The position numbers were made by a program, and so were the translations under genes. Below, one piece after another: positions 34,126 through 47,653 of a stretch of DNA of 64,000 nucleotides. Source of the DNA: Magicicada septendecula (lineage: Eukaryota > Arthropoda > Insecta > Hemiptera > Cicadidae); NCBI GenBank assembly GCA_034769895.1, contig CM068369.1:144605574-144669573 (forward strand). Direction: 5' to 3'. Each line of letters opens with the position of its first letter. Within the stretch, counting starts at the first letter, position 1. Below the pieces are notes generated by a model that saw nothing but the letters and a program-made list of their open reading frames with translations, did no database searches and was not told where the DNA came from.

Positions 34126-36570
34126 ACAGCATTTAGTTTAACGCGTATTAAGAAAAAGCAATTACTAGCATAACCTGGACTGTATTACAGATCTCCGTGT
34201 GTTTTTAATAGTAATATAACTTTTTTAATATTAACATTGAAAATGTTTATAATAACGTGTCGCACATTTGCGGCCGATCGCTGGTGCGTGATCGAAAATG
34301 GGAACCGGTCAGTTTCAATAGAAACTACTTCTTTGTTGTCAATAACGTAATACACGTATAAAACTTCGCTTATGAATACGACTACATTTAACTTATAATC
34401 TGTACATTGGTAAATGAAGAATGAATTAATTGGTTGGTGAATCAACATAAATATGTATATTTTTTAGATTTATTGAAGCATTTTCAATGCCCTTCTCTGT
34501 GCATTGCATTCGTGCAATGCCTGTAAATAATCTTATTAAGACTTTGTTTACATTTTTACCCATATTTAAACATTTTTTGAATTTTGAAATTTTATGGTAT
34601 TGAAACTTTAATCGTTCTAAAAACGATTAAATCCTTAATAAATAATTCTTAATCAAAACCACTTGCACTGATTGCTGCTGTTTATTATAGAGCTTTAGTT
34701 GTCCTAAAAGTATAATTACAAAAGGAGAAAGGATATATGTGAGTGATAAATTTGTAGGATTGTGAATGTATCGCACGGCACACGCTAAAGTGGGAAATAT
34801 GTGGGTGAAATGTCACAGAGTGAAACATGTGAGAAGTTATAACAAACAAATTTGTTACACATAAGTCACGTGCGACACGTGTTTTGACGGACGGCACAAA
34901 CACAACACGTAACTGCTTTGTAGAAACATTTGTCAGTTCTCAGCGATCAATATTTTCTAAAGTGGCGTACGTCAAATCTTAGTTAATGATACTCTAAATA
35001 TCACTATCGGTGTATCTATACATTCTTTCAATATTTATAAAGTTGGTAAGCCTATTCGTTGATTCTTATAAATACAATTTCCGTTTTTATTTTATATAAT
35101 AAAGTTTCTATACCCCCGTTTTACATTGATAGAACTGTTTACCTGTAATGCCTTTGTCACCATAACAACGTATAATTTCTTTTTTCTCACTCATAAGTAA
35201 ATTGTTCATTAAGTGAAATTAACCCAAACCAAAAGGTTATAAAAGTTCAACTTCGTCGCTTGAAACAAGTCTTCAGGCCCATTTTCAGTTAGCATTTCTG
35301 CTAAATTTTCAACGTCTTCTTTTTATTCTAATAGCTTTTATTACCCCTTACTTAATTTTCTCATCGTAAATGTTTCTTCCAATCGATGTTTTCTTAGCAT
35401 TCGTGTATCCCTTGGCCTTTAGTTCCTTTAGTTTTTGATATACCTACTACATTATCTGACTATATCATTTTGTATATTAATGTAGATAGTTTCCCTATAT
35501 AGCGATCTTTCTCTATCCTTTTTGGGAATCTCTTCCCATTCTCTGTCCCTCCTACTGATAAAGTTCAGCTGACATTTCTGGTTATTTAAACTTTCCATCA
35601 TGCCTTTTAAAATATTTATTCCGTTTTCGGCAACCTATTCTCTCTGAGCCTCTAAAAACAGTCACTCGACAGCTCAGTTCACGTGCCGATATTAGCAACA
35701 CTCCCTATGTTCTCTACTGTCTCAAACCTTTGCTTTCTTTGGTTGATGTCATCATTACCTAGTCGTGTTCTACTCCCAGACTGCTAGCTCTGGGCTTGGT
35801 CAGAGACCAAGCTGTCTTGTCTCTCTTATAGAAAGGAAATGGGTTGATGTTTCTTCCACGTGCATTATTTGATACACCGGCCTCGTTGTCTACCAAGTGT
35901 ATCTCAGTTGGTGTCTCATGCTGACGGTCAGTGACAGCCCGCTTGTCCACTCTATAGTCCCACCACAACTAGAAATTCCTTCCTTTGCTACGTAATTACA
36001 GTATCTATTTTCTCTTCTTCCGTATTCATTTATAGAAATAAAAAATCAAGAGAAGAAGAAAATACTGGTGAAATAGTAATCCCGAGCCTTAGAAAACGCT
36101 AATAGCTGTAAACTATACTAATGAAGCAATACATATATACCCTGTACTTTACATAGTACATAAAGCAGCACAATAAAATTTGCAATATTTTCGGGGTGAA
36201 AAGATGTGGTTAATAAAAACTTATACGCCATAATTCTTACTTATAACGTAATAATGTTATGTCCAAAGCAAGTGAAAACAAATAAAATTTGATTTTGTAA
36301 TAATTGCATGAAATAAAATTTTCTTGAATACTACTTAATCGTATTTCAATGCAGCAGAATGTGATTACTCAGTAGTATTGGTTACGCAAACATCTCCATT
36401 GCACTGGACAACGTATTGCTCCTACTTACGTATTCCGCATACACTGGGGTTATCCTACCCTGTTTTTATCATTCACTAACACTTTCAGTAATAATTACAG
36501 AATGCCAAGTAACGAATTGCAGAATTGGAACTTAGAATAAAATCTTTTATATTTTTACATTCAGTGATGT
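34126..36570. other. AT-rich non-coding stretch
   Basis: No frame with a recognised family. The minus-strand frame 35759-35968 (starting MWWDYRVDKRAVTDRQHETP) is more coding-like than most but unidentified. At 36571-36620 there are short repeats of tataggcctatgtatatg before the (GT)n tract. Confidence 0.35.
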
Positions 36571-36618
36571 ATATATGTATAGGCCTATGTATATGTATAG
36601 GCCTATGTATATGTATAT

Positions 36619-38740
<2,122 letters not shown>

Positions 38741-38819
<79 letters not shown>
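38741..38819. repeat. (CA)n(TA)n compound microsatellite
   Basis: About 57 bases of CA followed by about 22 of TA. It lies exactly between the PLE relic and the LTR-like block starting TGTAAAG at 38820. Confidence 0.95.
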
Positions 38820-39492
38820 TGTAAAGTTCTAATAGTTTCGTTGCATTTGTATTTGTGTTGCGCCTCACTTTGTGGACGCCAAATATGTAATATACTAATA
38901 ACCTAATAATTTACTTGCCGATATATTTTTGTTTAACGCCACTGGTTGTGGACGACAGTTTGTGTAATATAAAAATAGAATACTGGTTTATTATTATGGA
39001 GTAGAATCCTGATTATCTTTTTACTGGTTTATTAACTGATTGAGTTTATCTGTTACGCCTCACGTTGTTTGCGCCAATTATGTAAAAATTCAGAATGTGT
39101 AATAAAATAATTAATTAATTACTTAATTGACTGGTTACTTTTCGCCTAACCTATCTTGGGTTCGAGTCTGATTGTACCTTCTTGTATAGAGGTGTCGCAG
39201 AGGCTACGTTCTTTACTGCTCGGACTCCAATAATCAACTAACTCGCTTGGTTCCAGTTTTTGGGTCCTGCTAATGCAAAATGTGAAAAATTCCCATTGGT
39301 TGAAACGTTAAGCATTGTCGTTCATGGCGTCATTTTTTGTGATCAAAATTATAAAAAAATTTTAATTTTAACATATCTCCCTTATACTATGTACAATTGT
39401 AATAATTTAAACATTGTATTTGCCTCCAAAAGCGTTTTAAGACTATAAAACAGGTTAATTACCTACCGTCACGCTTTTTGAAATCCGAAAAC

Positions 39493-39537
39493 AGGATTAC
39501 TCGAGTTTCGACACATTAAGTGTCATCTTCAGATCCT
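39493..39537 (-). ncRNA. Hammerhead ribozyme, left arm of PLE C
   Basis: Reading on the minus strand, stem I AGGAT pairs with ATCCT, enclosing CTGAAGA, T, stem II GACAC/GTGTC (loop TTAAT), GAAA, a minimal self-complementary stem III (CTCGAG) and TA as cleavage step. All invariant core residues of a type I hammerhead are present. Identical to the copy at 41663-41707. Very short stem III hammerheads of this kind act best as dimers. Confidence 0.7.
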
Positions 39538-39840
39538 CGATGAATATAAGTTAAAAATACATTTGTTGATGTATGCACATCCCGTCAGATAATAAAAACA
39601 ACACAAACATAACAACAAAAATACTTAAATAATTTAACACATATTAAAACCGAGACAAAACAGAACGAAAACACGATCCACGCGGCCGACGCGGACCTGC
39701 GCAGGAACACGTTATGCGATAAAATCAATCGATACCGATTTGACCTTTGATAAATTTTATCGATCTGACACAGTTAGTATCTCGTTCGATATCGTTTACT
39801 CTGTTAAATAGAATATTATTTTTATGGATCGATTTTTCAT

Positions 39841-40608
39841 TTAAGATGCGATCGTAATTATCTTTAGTGGCCTTAAGATAATTATTTTTTCAAACCTTTC
39901 AAGAGTGTCCAGTTTAAGAGATTTCCTGCATTTATGTAATATATCCAAATTCTCACTAATACTTTTTATGTTATGATCTTGTGAACTTAAATGTTCAGCA
40001 AATGTGGATCTTTCTATATTTGATTTAGAGCTTTGGAGGTGTTCTTTATAACGCAATTTGAACGAACGACCCGTTTGTCCTATGTAGAAATTTGAACAAT
40101 CCGAATAATTAAGCCTGTATACACCTGTACCATCGTATTCATCGAAAGACTTAATTTGATTTTTAAACTTAAGTTTGTCCTCGAGTTTATTATTTGCTTT
40201 TGAAGCCAATACTATATTTTGTTTTTTCAATTGGTTTTTTAAAGTGTAATGTAACATTTCGCCATACTCTATTGCGAAATATTTTACTTTTTCTTTAGGC
40301 ATGTCAATATTTATTAGTCTATTTTGTTTCTTATTTATTATTTTATCTATTACGTTACATTTATAACCATTGGCTATTGCTATGTGTTTAATAATTTTGA
40401 CTTCATTTTTATGGTCTTCTGTGAAGAGGGGCAATGATAACAATCTATGTACCATACTAATAACAAATGCCATTTTGTGTGAATAAGGGTGGTAAGACGA
40501 GGCATGAATAGCATGATCAGTGGTTGTCGGTTTCCTGTAAATATTATAGTTAATTTTATTATCAATTTTTGTTAAAGACAAATCTAAGAAATTTAGATTT
40601 CTTAACAA
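39841..40608 (-). CDS. PLE C C-terminal fragment with GIY-YIG endonuclease, minus arm
   Basis: A 255-codon open frame. It begins at the distal RT edge (NLNFLDLSLTKIDNKINYNI, YRKPTTTD) and passes a conserved helical block (HKMAFVISMVHRLLSLPL, IAIANGYKCN). It ends in a GIY-YIG nuclease domain: GTGVYRLNYSDCSNFYIGQT with the two signature boxes GVY and YIG, then RSFKLRYKEHLQSSKS containing the conserved Arg. In PLEs this domain nicks target DNA for primed reverse transcription. The RT palm is absent because of 5' truncation, so the protein could at most be an isolated nuclease. The ATG at 40608 is simply the first in the truncated frame. No promoter is known. Confidence 0.75.
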   Translation of the reverse strand: MLRNLNFLDLSLTKIDNKINYNIYRKPTTTDHAIHASSYHPYSHKMAFVISMVHRLLSLPLFTEDHKNEVKIIKHIAIANGYKCNVIDKIINKKQNRLINIDMPKEKVKYFAIEYGEMLHYTLKNQLKKQNIVLASKANNKLEDKLKFKNQIKSFDEYDGTGVYRLNYSDCSNFYIGQTGRSFKLRYKEHLQSSKSNIERSTFAEHLSSQDHNIKSISENLDILHKCRKSLKLDTLERFEKIIILRPLKIITIAS

Positions 40609-40611
40609 AAA

Positions 40612-41360
40612 TTCTTAGATTTGTCTTTAACAAAAATTGATAATAAAATTAACTATAATATTTACAGGAAACCGACAACCACTGATCATGCTATTCATGC
40701 CTCGTCTTACCACCCTTATTCACACAAAATGGCATTTGTTATTAGTATGGTACATAGATTGTTATCATTGCCTCTCTCCACAGAAGACCATAAAAATGAA
40801 GTCGAAATTATTAAACACATAGCAATAGCCAATGGTTATAAATGTAACAAAATAGATAAAATAATAAATAAGAAAAAAATAGACTAATAAATATTGACAT
40901 GCCTAAAGAAAAAGTAAAATATTTCGCAATAGAGTATGGCGAAATGTTACATTACACTTTAAAAAACCAATTGAAAAAACAAAATATAATATTGGCTTCA
41001 AAAGCAAATAATAAACTCGAGAACAAACTTAAGTTTAAAAATCAAATTAAGTCTTTCGATGAATACGATGGTACAGGTGTATACAGGCTTAATTATTCGG
41101 ATTGTTCAAATTTCTACATAGGACAAACGGGTCGTTCGTTCAAATTGCGTTATAAAGAACACCTCCAAAGCTCTAAATCAAATATAGGAAGATCCACATT
41201 TGCTGAACATTTAAGTTCACAAGATCATAACATAAAAAGTATTAGTGAGAATTTGGATATATTACATAAATGCAGGAAATCTCTTAAACTGGACACTCTT
41301 GAAAGGTTTGAAAAAATAATTATCTTAAGGCCACTAAAGATAATTACGATCGCATCTTAA
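40612..41360 (+). pseudogene. PLE C C-terminal fragment with GIY-YIG endonuclease, plus arm
   Basis: The mirror copy of 39841-40608. It starts FLDLSLTKIDNKINYNIYRK and ends with the same LRPLKIITIAS. A small deletion/substitution in an A-run near 40870 (aaaaaaa where the other arm has aaacaaaa) shifts the frame and ends the first half at 40885; the second half reopens at ATG 40899 and keeps the GIY-YIG domain (GTGVYRLNYSDCSNFYIGQT). Only a few substitutions separate the arms (for example Val/Lys at CNVID/CNKID, Glu/Gly at NIERS/NIGRS), so both were made together or recently homogenised. Confidence 0.75.
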
Positions 41361-41662
41361 ATGAAAAATCGATCCATAAAATAATATTCTATTTAACAGA
41401 GTAAACGATATCGAACGAGATACTAACTGTGTCAGATCGATAAAATTTATCAAAGGTCAAATCGGTATCGATTGATTTTATCGCATAACGTGTTCCTGCG
41501 CAGGTCCGCGTCGGCCGCGTGGATCGTGTTTTCGTTCTGTTTTGTCTCGGTTTTAATATGTGTTAAATTATTTAAGTATTTTTGTTGTTATGTTTGTGTT
41601 GTTTTTATTATCTGACGGGATGTGCATACATCAACAAATGTATTTTTAACTTATATTCATCG

Positions 41663-41707
41663 AGGATCTGAAGATGACACTTAATGTGTCGAAACTCGAG
41701 TAATCCT
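41663..41707 (+). ncRNA. Hammerhead ribozyme, right arm of PLE C
   Basis: Stem I AGGAT (41663-41667) with ATCCT (41703-41707); CTGAAGA 41668-41674; stem II GACAC/GTGTC (41676-41680, 41686-41690); GAAA 41691-41694; stem III CTCGAG; cleavage expected after A41702. About 20 nt downstream lies GACGGTAGGTAATT, a candidate 5' splice site. Hammerheads in PLE pseudo-LTRs are established; catalysis here is predicted only. Confidence 0.7.
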
Positions 41708-42827
41708 GTTTTCAGATTTCAAAAAGCGTGACGGTAGGTAATTAACCTGTTTTATAATTGTAATAATATTATCACCAGTGAAATTCTTTTTTTCTCCTGA
41801 TCATTTTGAGATCTCACAACATGGGTTTCTGTACAATATTTCAAAAACTAACATTTTTTAATTTTGGCCTAGTCTAACCTTTTATGTTTAAAAGTATTTT
41901 TTTTTATACATAACTAATTTCCTTTGCTTTACATGTGATCTTATGTTAATACAGTAGATTTTAATGCTACTGATTACAAATGTGAACGTTAATTTTTTTA
42001 TAAAAACATCTGGTTTCTACTGTAGACATAATAATGTCTAGTGTACCTTGGAATATTATTTGTTTCTTAAAGTACAAATGCTTATTCCTAATACAAGTTA
42101 ACATTCAATATCTATTCCTTATACACTACTTTACCTATTATTATACATAACGTTATCTAATACATTCTTTATTCAATATATTGTTCCTTTCTATCTTCTA
42201 AAGTAGATGCAGGTTCTTGATAAAATTTAACATCTTACAGAATACATTATTAGTTTGTCTATTTTAAACAATAGTTATTACTTAATTCCTAATCTAAAAG
42301 TCAGTTTATGTCTCACTCCCTAACACTAAATTTTACCTAACACTATTCTTTACATGTTTATCTTTCTTCATTAACAATAATGGTCCTTTTTTATAACTCA
42401 AGATTTAACAGTTTTAATACAAATAAAACTTTTATCACACATTTATGTAATACCAATTCCCTTCTGAATTGTCTGTGTGTTTATCGATCACAAGCAGATA
42501 CAACTGCCTAACCTAGTTGTACTGTTTTTATTTATTTTTTATCTAGTTTATACAATCATTATCTAAGATATTGGTTATCCAGCTATGCTAGACATTATAG
42601 GCTTTTACCTATTCTGAACATAACTTGTTATGAAGTCTACAAGAATTATGGTTACCAAGTTCTATCTACATGTTTAACATTTTTGTTTTCTTATTCTATT
42701 TTATAATAGTCTTAACTTCACTTAATAATACATATATTTCATGACATAAATTTACTACTTTCCTACTGCTCTGTACTTCAATATATTTATGTTAAAATTT
42801 TTATTCTCATGGAACCGTCACGTTACA

Positions 42828-42851
42828 ATATATATATATATATATATATAT
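42828..42851. repeat. (AT)n tract at left junction of the young LTR element
   Basis: About 24 bases of AT repeat. With 52683-52694 it makes up the target; ATAT immediately flanks both element ends. Confidence 0.9.
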
Positions 42852-45833
42852 TGTATTATATTCGAGACGTCCGCCTCTTTCAGCCCCGCGATGGAAGCCA
42901 CTTTGTATTATTTTCGTTAATACTGCTACCGTCTTACTCTGCAAAATGTAAATAATGTACAATTTGTGTGTAATGAGTGTACGTGTCTTCTCGATCCGTA
43001 GTTCGAATGCGTGCAACTTCTGTAGATTTCGTTCGTGGCGAACGTACGAATAACCAGGTCTTGATGTTCACTAGGGGTGAGAAAGTCCCGGTGGCGCCAA
43101 ATTGTTTTCTTAAAACAATTAAAAGAAAATTCAAGGGCGTATGACTAGCGCCGCTCAAGCGGTTTGAATAATTCAAATATTTCCGCTAGCTAGGCCCACT
43201 GTAGCACACAGCCGTTCGATGCGTGGGCTGTGTAAATCGTCAGTCATCTGCTAAAATGTACATAAAATATTGTGCACCTCCTAATGAAATTATAACACCG
43301 TGGTTACACTCAATACTTACACATTTTTTATTAGTGATTATTATTCATTTAATACAAATTATTCTAATACAAATGCTCCGGTTATTTATATGAGACAATT
43401 ACAGGGTTTGACAATCGATATTTGAATTGATACCAGACGTTTAATGTGGCGTCTGTTAAAAATTGTATACAAATTATTAATGTCGTTTGTCATAGGATCT
43501 TGAGGTTACGTTCAAAGGATTACAAATGTTTTAAAAACAATAAAAATACACACCTTTACATCAAGTAAACTTAACTAACATATTGTGTAGGTGTAATTTG
43601 TTTAGCGCAGTGTAGTAAAAGTGTTTACAAGTTATGGATCATTAACAACAGTTTATATTGGTTAGTTTATAAATTGTCAGTGACTTAAATTTCTTTTTAA
43701 TCTTTGAAAGTAATGAATTTCAGTTCAGTGAGATTTCGACCTTTAGTGAGATAATTAACGTGAGTTTATTTATATATTTCGGGTAATTTAAGAGGTACTT
43801 ATCACTTCCGTAGTTATGGCGAATTCATGCGATCTGTTATTCATGGGTTATACTATAATCTTCTTTAATTTGCTGGGTTCAGGACATCAGGCATCTTTTT
43901 CAGTTTAACTGGTAGTAATTTCTTATTTTCTTTTTTTTCGTTAATTTGGCCTCAACTTCAATAATCTGGCTCCAGTCTTCATTTTATGTCTTGGTATTCA
44001 CTTATTAATAACTTTTCCTGATATTTGCTATGTTTTAATGGACAATTTTGGTCACTCGAAAATTAGCGTCTATCTCATTAAAGCGTCATACATTCAGTAA
44101 AAAAATCTAACGGTATTTTTGGCTTGTTATTCCACAGTTTCCATGGTAACGTAATTATTCTACCTGGTCGATCTCAAAATAAACCCATTGTTATCAAACC
44201 TTGAATTTTTTGTTTAATTTGAATAAATATTTTATAATGGCTATATTTACTTGGGGATAATTTCAATGGTCGTAATCTTTACATAGATGTTCCTATTTTC
44301 TTTCAAAGATTAGTTTGATATCTTACAAGATTGGTCTAAGCCATGTATTAATGTTTTAGTCCAAAATGGATAATACTATGCTAATACATAATTTACTTAT
44401 TTCTAAGTTTTAATATAATTCTGCCATGTTCCCTTTCGTTACACATAATTAATATAATTTGCCTATTATTTCTTATAAAGGTATTGCTACTATTTTCTTT
44501 ATAAATTCCTTACTTACTTAAAACATACTAACATATTACTGTAAAACTATTTCTTCTGGTAATTATTGCCTTAAACATTAAGCCAATAACTTCTTTCTTT
44601 AAATGAACAAATTTGGTGAGTGTTATATCTACACCATCTCTTTTATAACCGTAACCACCCTGGTGATTTTATACTGAGATAATATTTTTTCTGTTTTTTA
44701 TATTCACAATTATTATTCTGTGTCTTTCAGTCTAATATACTTAACTTAATTGCTCATTTAACATGTGCTTATATTTTGGGTTTGTCACACTTGTTTCACT
44801 CTTTTTTCTTAAGATTATATGCTGTTTATTTTATTACACTTATCACTTCACTGTTCAACTTTGTCACTCCCTACCTATCTCTAATTACCCTTATATTTCT
44901 CACGATCTCACTATTATTACAAAGTTTTTTGCATCTAATGAGTTCATGTCTCTTTTGTTAACTTCAGACTGTCACATATCATTTTATAATATGCAAACAA
45001 CATGGTATTGTAAATACCTCTTTCAAATAAAACATAACTTTGTATATATTTTGTCATTAAAGTGATAAAAATTGGTCTGAAATGTCATAATTAGTAATAA
45101 TAACCACAGTTTAATAATGTTAAAATATATTGTGTTAATTGAAACATACTACATCTGTAGCACCAGCCATAATATTAGCGAATAAATAAACTCTCCAAAA
45201 CCTTATACTTTCGAACACATAATACTGTAATAATATACACACTGCTGATATAATCTTAGTAAAAGTTCCAAAGTATATAGTAGGATATACAATTTGTTCT
45301 CTGATTGAACCACGCACACATTTCTATTCCCTGTCTGTATGAGTGTAACCTTAAACACAACAGCTGACACATCACCTATAGATAAGGATATACATACAAT
45401 CATATCTACACATGGTTTTTTATGTATAACAATTGCTGAGATACTGTCATTTACAAGTTACCACTAATAAAAATTTAAACATAAATTATTAACAATAATA
45501 AAAAATTATGCTCTTTTAAAACAATCTTGTTAGTTACTTGTTATGGCCATGTAATTTTTTATTTTCTTCTTTTTTCTTCACTGTCTTCTTGTCTCGCTTT
45601 ACTTTGGTTGATATCTGGCCAATCTCTGGGGTTGTGTCAACGTCAGTTGTCTGTCAGTCTAGTTCGTATTTTCTTGTTTTGTGACCACCTTTGGTTGTAT
45701 TCTTCCTCCTTCACTATTGATTATATTTACTACCTTCATTCTCGTTATGATTTATCTATCAAAATATATGGTTTCTTGGCATTTTTTACATACTTTTTTA
45801 TATCAAATGTGATCAGGGTTTGGCAATGTTATA
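42852..45833 (-). repeat. 3' LTR (left copy) of the young element
   Basis: 2982 bp, T-rich on the plus strand. Plus-strand ends are TGTATTATATTCGAG and GGCAATGTTATA, so in element orientation it starts TATAAC and ends TACA; the 5' end is not canonical TG. No frame in it has a family match, although several short frames are duplicated exactly in the other LTR. Confidence 0.92.
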
Positions 45834-45850
45834 TAATGCCCTTCCACCAA
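45834..45850 (-). other. Polypurine tract of the young element
   Basis: The minus strand reads TTGGTGGAAGGGCATTA immediately before the left LTR, a purine-rich run (GGTGGAAGGG) in the position needed for plus-strand priming. Confidence 0.6.
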
Positions 45851-47008
45851 AATTGATCATTTTATAAAACGTGAATTTGAGTTTGATGAAATTATCAATT
45901 GTATCGTATCAAAATTTTTTTTTTTATTTTTTATTTTTTTCAAATTCTCCTGCTTCTCATTCATTTTTTATAATTAATTCTGTATCCTTTAATTCCATTC
46001 TTCTTAGTCTTTTCTTCATTATCTTCTCATATTGCGAACTGGCTTATTGAATTTTTATTATAACTTATTCCCTATAAATCTTATTTTTCATCAAAACTAC
46101 TCTTATACTGATATCAGGGGAACATCATCCCTGCTCAGTAAAATGATTGCTGGTTCATTCAACAGACAATCTCAATTAATAATTCTTAAATATAGTCAAC
46201 TCGTGACTCAAAATAATAATAATAATAATCATAATCATAATATTTGTTGGGAATCTTTTACTTTTATACTTCATTATAGCTCAGTTCGAGTCATATATTG
46301 TTTCATCTTTCTTTATAGATACTATTTGAAGCATTGTTTTTTATTGATACAATTCACATTTTTATTCATTTTTAATTACTCTTTGTTTCATCTCATTTCA
46401 CATTATAACTCTTAGAACGTTTATTTCATTTATATTGTTTTGTGATCATTGGTTTGGGTAATTTTACTTCCCCTCTTTCTATTTAGTTGTGGAAGCTGAT
46501 CATTTTGATTGATATTTTTTCATAATTTTTAAATATCATAGTAAGTTATGGCTTCTTACTAGTTAGGAATTTTTTGTAGCTTATTCCTTTACAGTATGTT
46601 ATGCTTTTTATGCCTCATTTTTTGGCTAAATATTATGGTAATTTAACCTTATTTTGGAGGAATGTTTTGTAACTACACTCCTCTATTGTTAATTTTTATT
46701 TAAATATTGTAGTAAGTTGGTTGCTCTTACTTTATCTGAATGCCTCGTGACTTTTATCTCTCCATTCTTACTTGTTCTAAAATATTATTGAGATATTTGG
46801 GTAAGCTTTTCTTACATATCTTTTTTGATTTTTTACAATTTTTTATTCATCATAATGGTTTCTCTAATGCTTAGTGTAAGCTGTACTTACGAATGTTTTG
46901 GAATTTTGACATTCTTTAGAGATCTTTTCTTTATGACATTGGCAGACTTGTTTGTTTGTCACTTTATTTATTTTTTTTTTCCTTATTTAAAGTATTTTTG
47001 TTGGTTTT
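45851..47008. other. Internal AT-rich non-coding part of the young element
   Basis: Between the integrase tail and the polypurine tract. T-rich on the plus strand, with an (AAT)n run near 46212 and homopolymer T tracts. No env-like frame seen. Confidence 0.5.
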
Positions 47009-47491
47009 TTACTTTAAATTGTTTTTTTTTTTTTTTTTTTTTTTACAGTTATTGTTGATTGTCAAATATTTCTTAATTGAGGCTTGATTGTATACCCCCT
47101 TTATTTTCTTGGTGACGGGGTGAGTGATCTCGTAAGTGTTATTGCCCTTGTCTTTTGTTATAGTGTATGGTCCCACGTATAATAATAGTAACTTTCTAGT
47201 GATGCCTTCTATGGAGCTGGGTAGTTCTCTGTTTTTTAACAGTACCCTTTCTCCTACCTCGTACTTAATAGTCTTTTTTTGGTTCTTAGCGTATTTATTC
47301 TTTTGTTGCTCTACCCTTTCGGCTATTCTGTTATAGAATCTTTTTTTCTCGAATTGATATTCGGTGTTGGTGGGGAATTGGATCATATCGGTTATCTCTC
47401 TAGGCGGTGGCCGCTCAAACATCATTGTGTATGGGGTAGCTTCCGTAAAGTCGTAGTAAGCTAAGTTTATAAATTCTTCAGTGGATTTCAC
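47009..47491 (-). pseudogene. Integrase C-terminal remnant of the young element
   Basis: A 160-codon minus-strand frame without a credible start (it is open upstream through NNYVKSTEEF). It contains YDFTEATPYTMMFERPPPRE, YEVGERVLLKNRE, GITRKLLLLYVGPYTITKDK and YEITHPVTKKIKG. This is the pattern of the Ty3/gypsy integrase C-terminus: core-domain end '...GYTP..L.FGR.P', then an SH3-like 'GE.VLLK......KL...Y.GPY.I'. The C-terminal poly-Lys comes from a homopolymer T tract at 47024-47044. Catalytic residues are absent because the upstream pol was deleted. Between it and gag, a short different-frame piece (TADSPSLDQSLGEYKTTHDK, about 47600) may be the start of the original pol overlapping the gag end. 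Confidence 0.7.
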
Positions 47492-47653
47492 ATAATTGTT
47501 CTTTCTTCTTTAGTTTTGATTATTCTTTGATCAAATCGTCCCTTATATTTTTCAAATAATTAGTACATATTATTGTGATCTTCTTGTCATGTGTTGTCTT
47601 ATATTCACCCAGAGATTGGTCCAGTGATGGGCTGTCCGCAGTTTTCACTGGCC

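Larger units (their letters stand above)
39407..41755. mobile_element. Palindromic Penelope-like element, two head-to-head copies (PLE C)
   Basis: Two nearly identical arms of about 1.15 kb (about 39444-40590 on the minus strand, 40611-41756 on the plus) face away from each other around a 20-bp spacer. A 12-bp target duplication, aattgtaataat (39395-39406 and 41756-41767), brackets the pair, so it behaved as one insertion. Both arms lack the RT core and keep the RT thumb edge, the GIY-YIG endonuclease and the 3' region with a hammerhead and GGTAGGTAATT. The left arm reaches about 37 bp further at its 3' end. DNA of this kind can fold into a hairpin over 1 kb long. PLEs are known for inverted and partial tandem copies. 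Confidence 0.9.
38820..42827 (-). mobile_element. Old LTR-like block split by PLE C
   Basis: Bounded by TA tracts, with plus-strand ends TGTAAAG and CGTTACA. Its right end (tcatggaaccgtcacgttaca) resembles the right end of 52695-55685 (ttatggaacgttttgtgacgttaca). Without the 2.35-kb PLE insertion about 1.65 kb remains. Near the left end the motif cgcc(t)cac.ttgt..(a)cgcca recurs at 38861, 38937 and 39056. No coding region is visible; 41768-42827 is AT-rich filler. Orientation is by analogy with the young element to its right. That it is an LTR is an inference. Confidence 0.35.

Noticed and set aside
35759..35968. Possible LINE or host exon on the minus strand
   Set aside because: Reads fairly coding-like but I could not tie it to any family and found no splice sites or neighbours in support.
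39160..39180. tRNA or SINE B box (GGTTCGAGTC)
   Set aside because: No matching A box at the right distance and no acceptor-stem pairing; only one half of a tRNA promoter is present.
44763..45065. Membrane-protein-like frames present in both LTRs
   Set aside because: Duplicated only because they lie in the identical LTRs; T-rich DNA produces Phe/Leu-rich translations.
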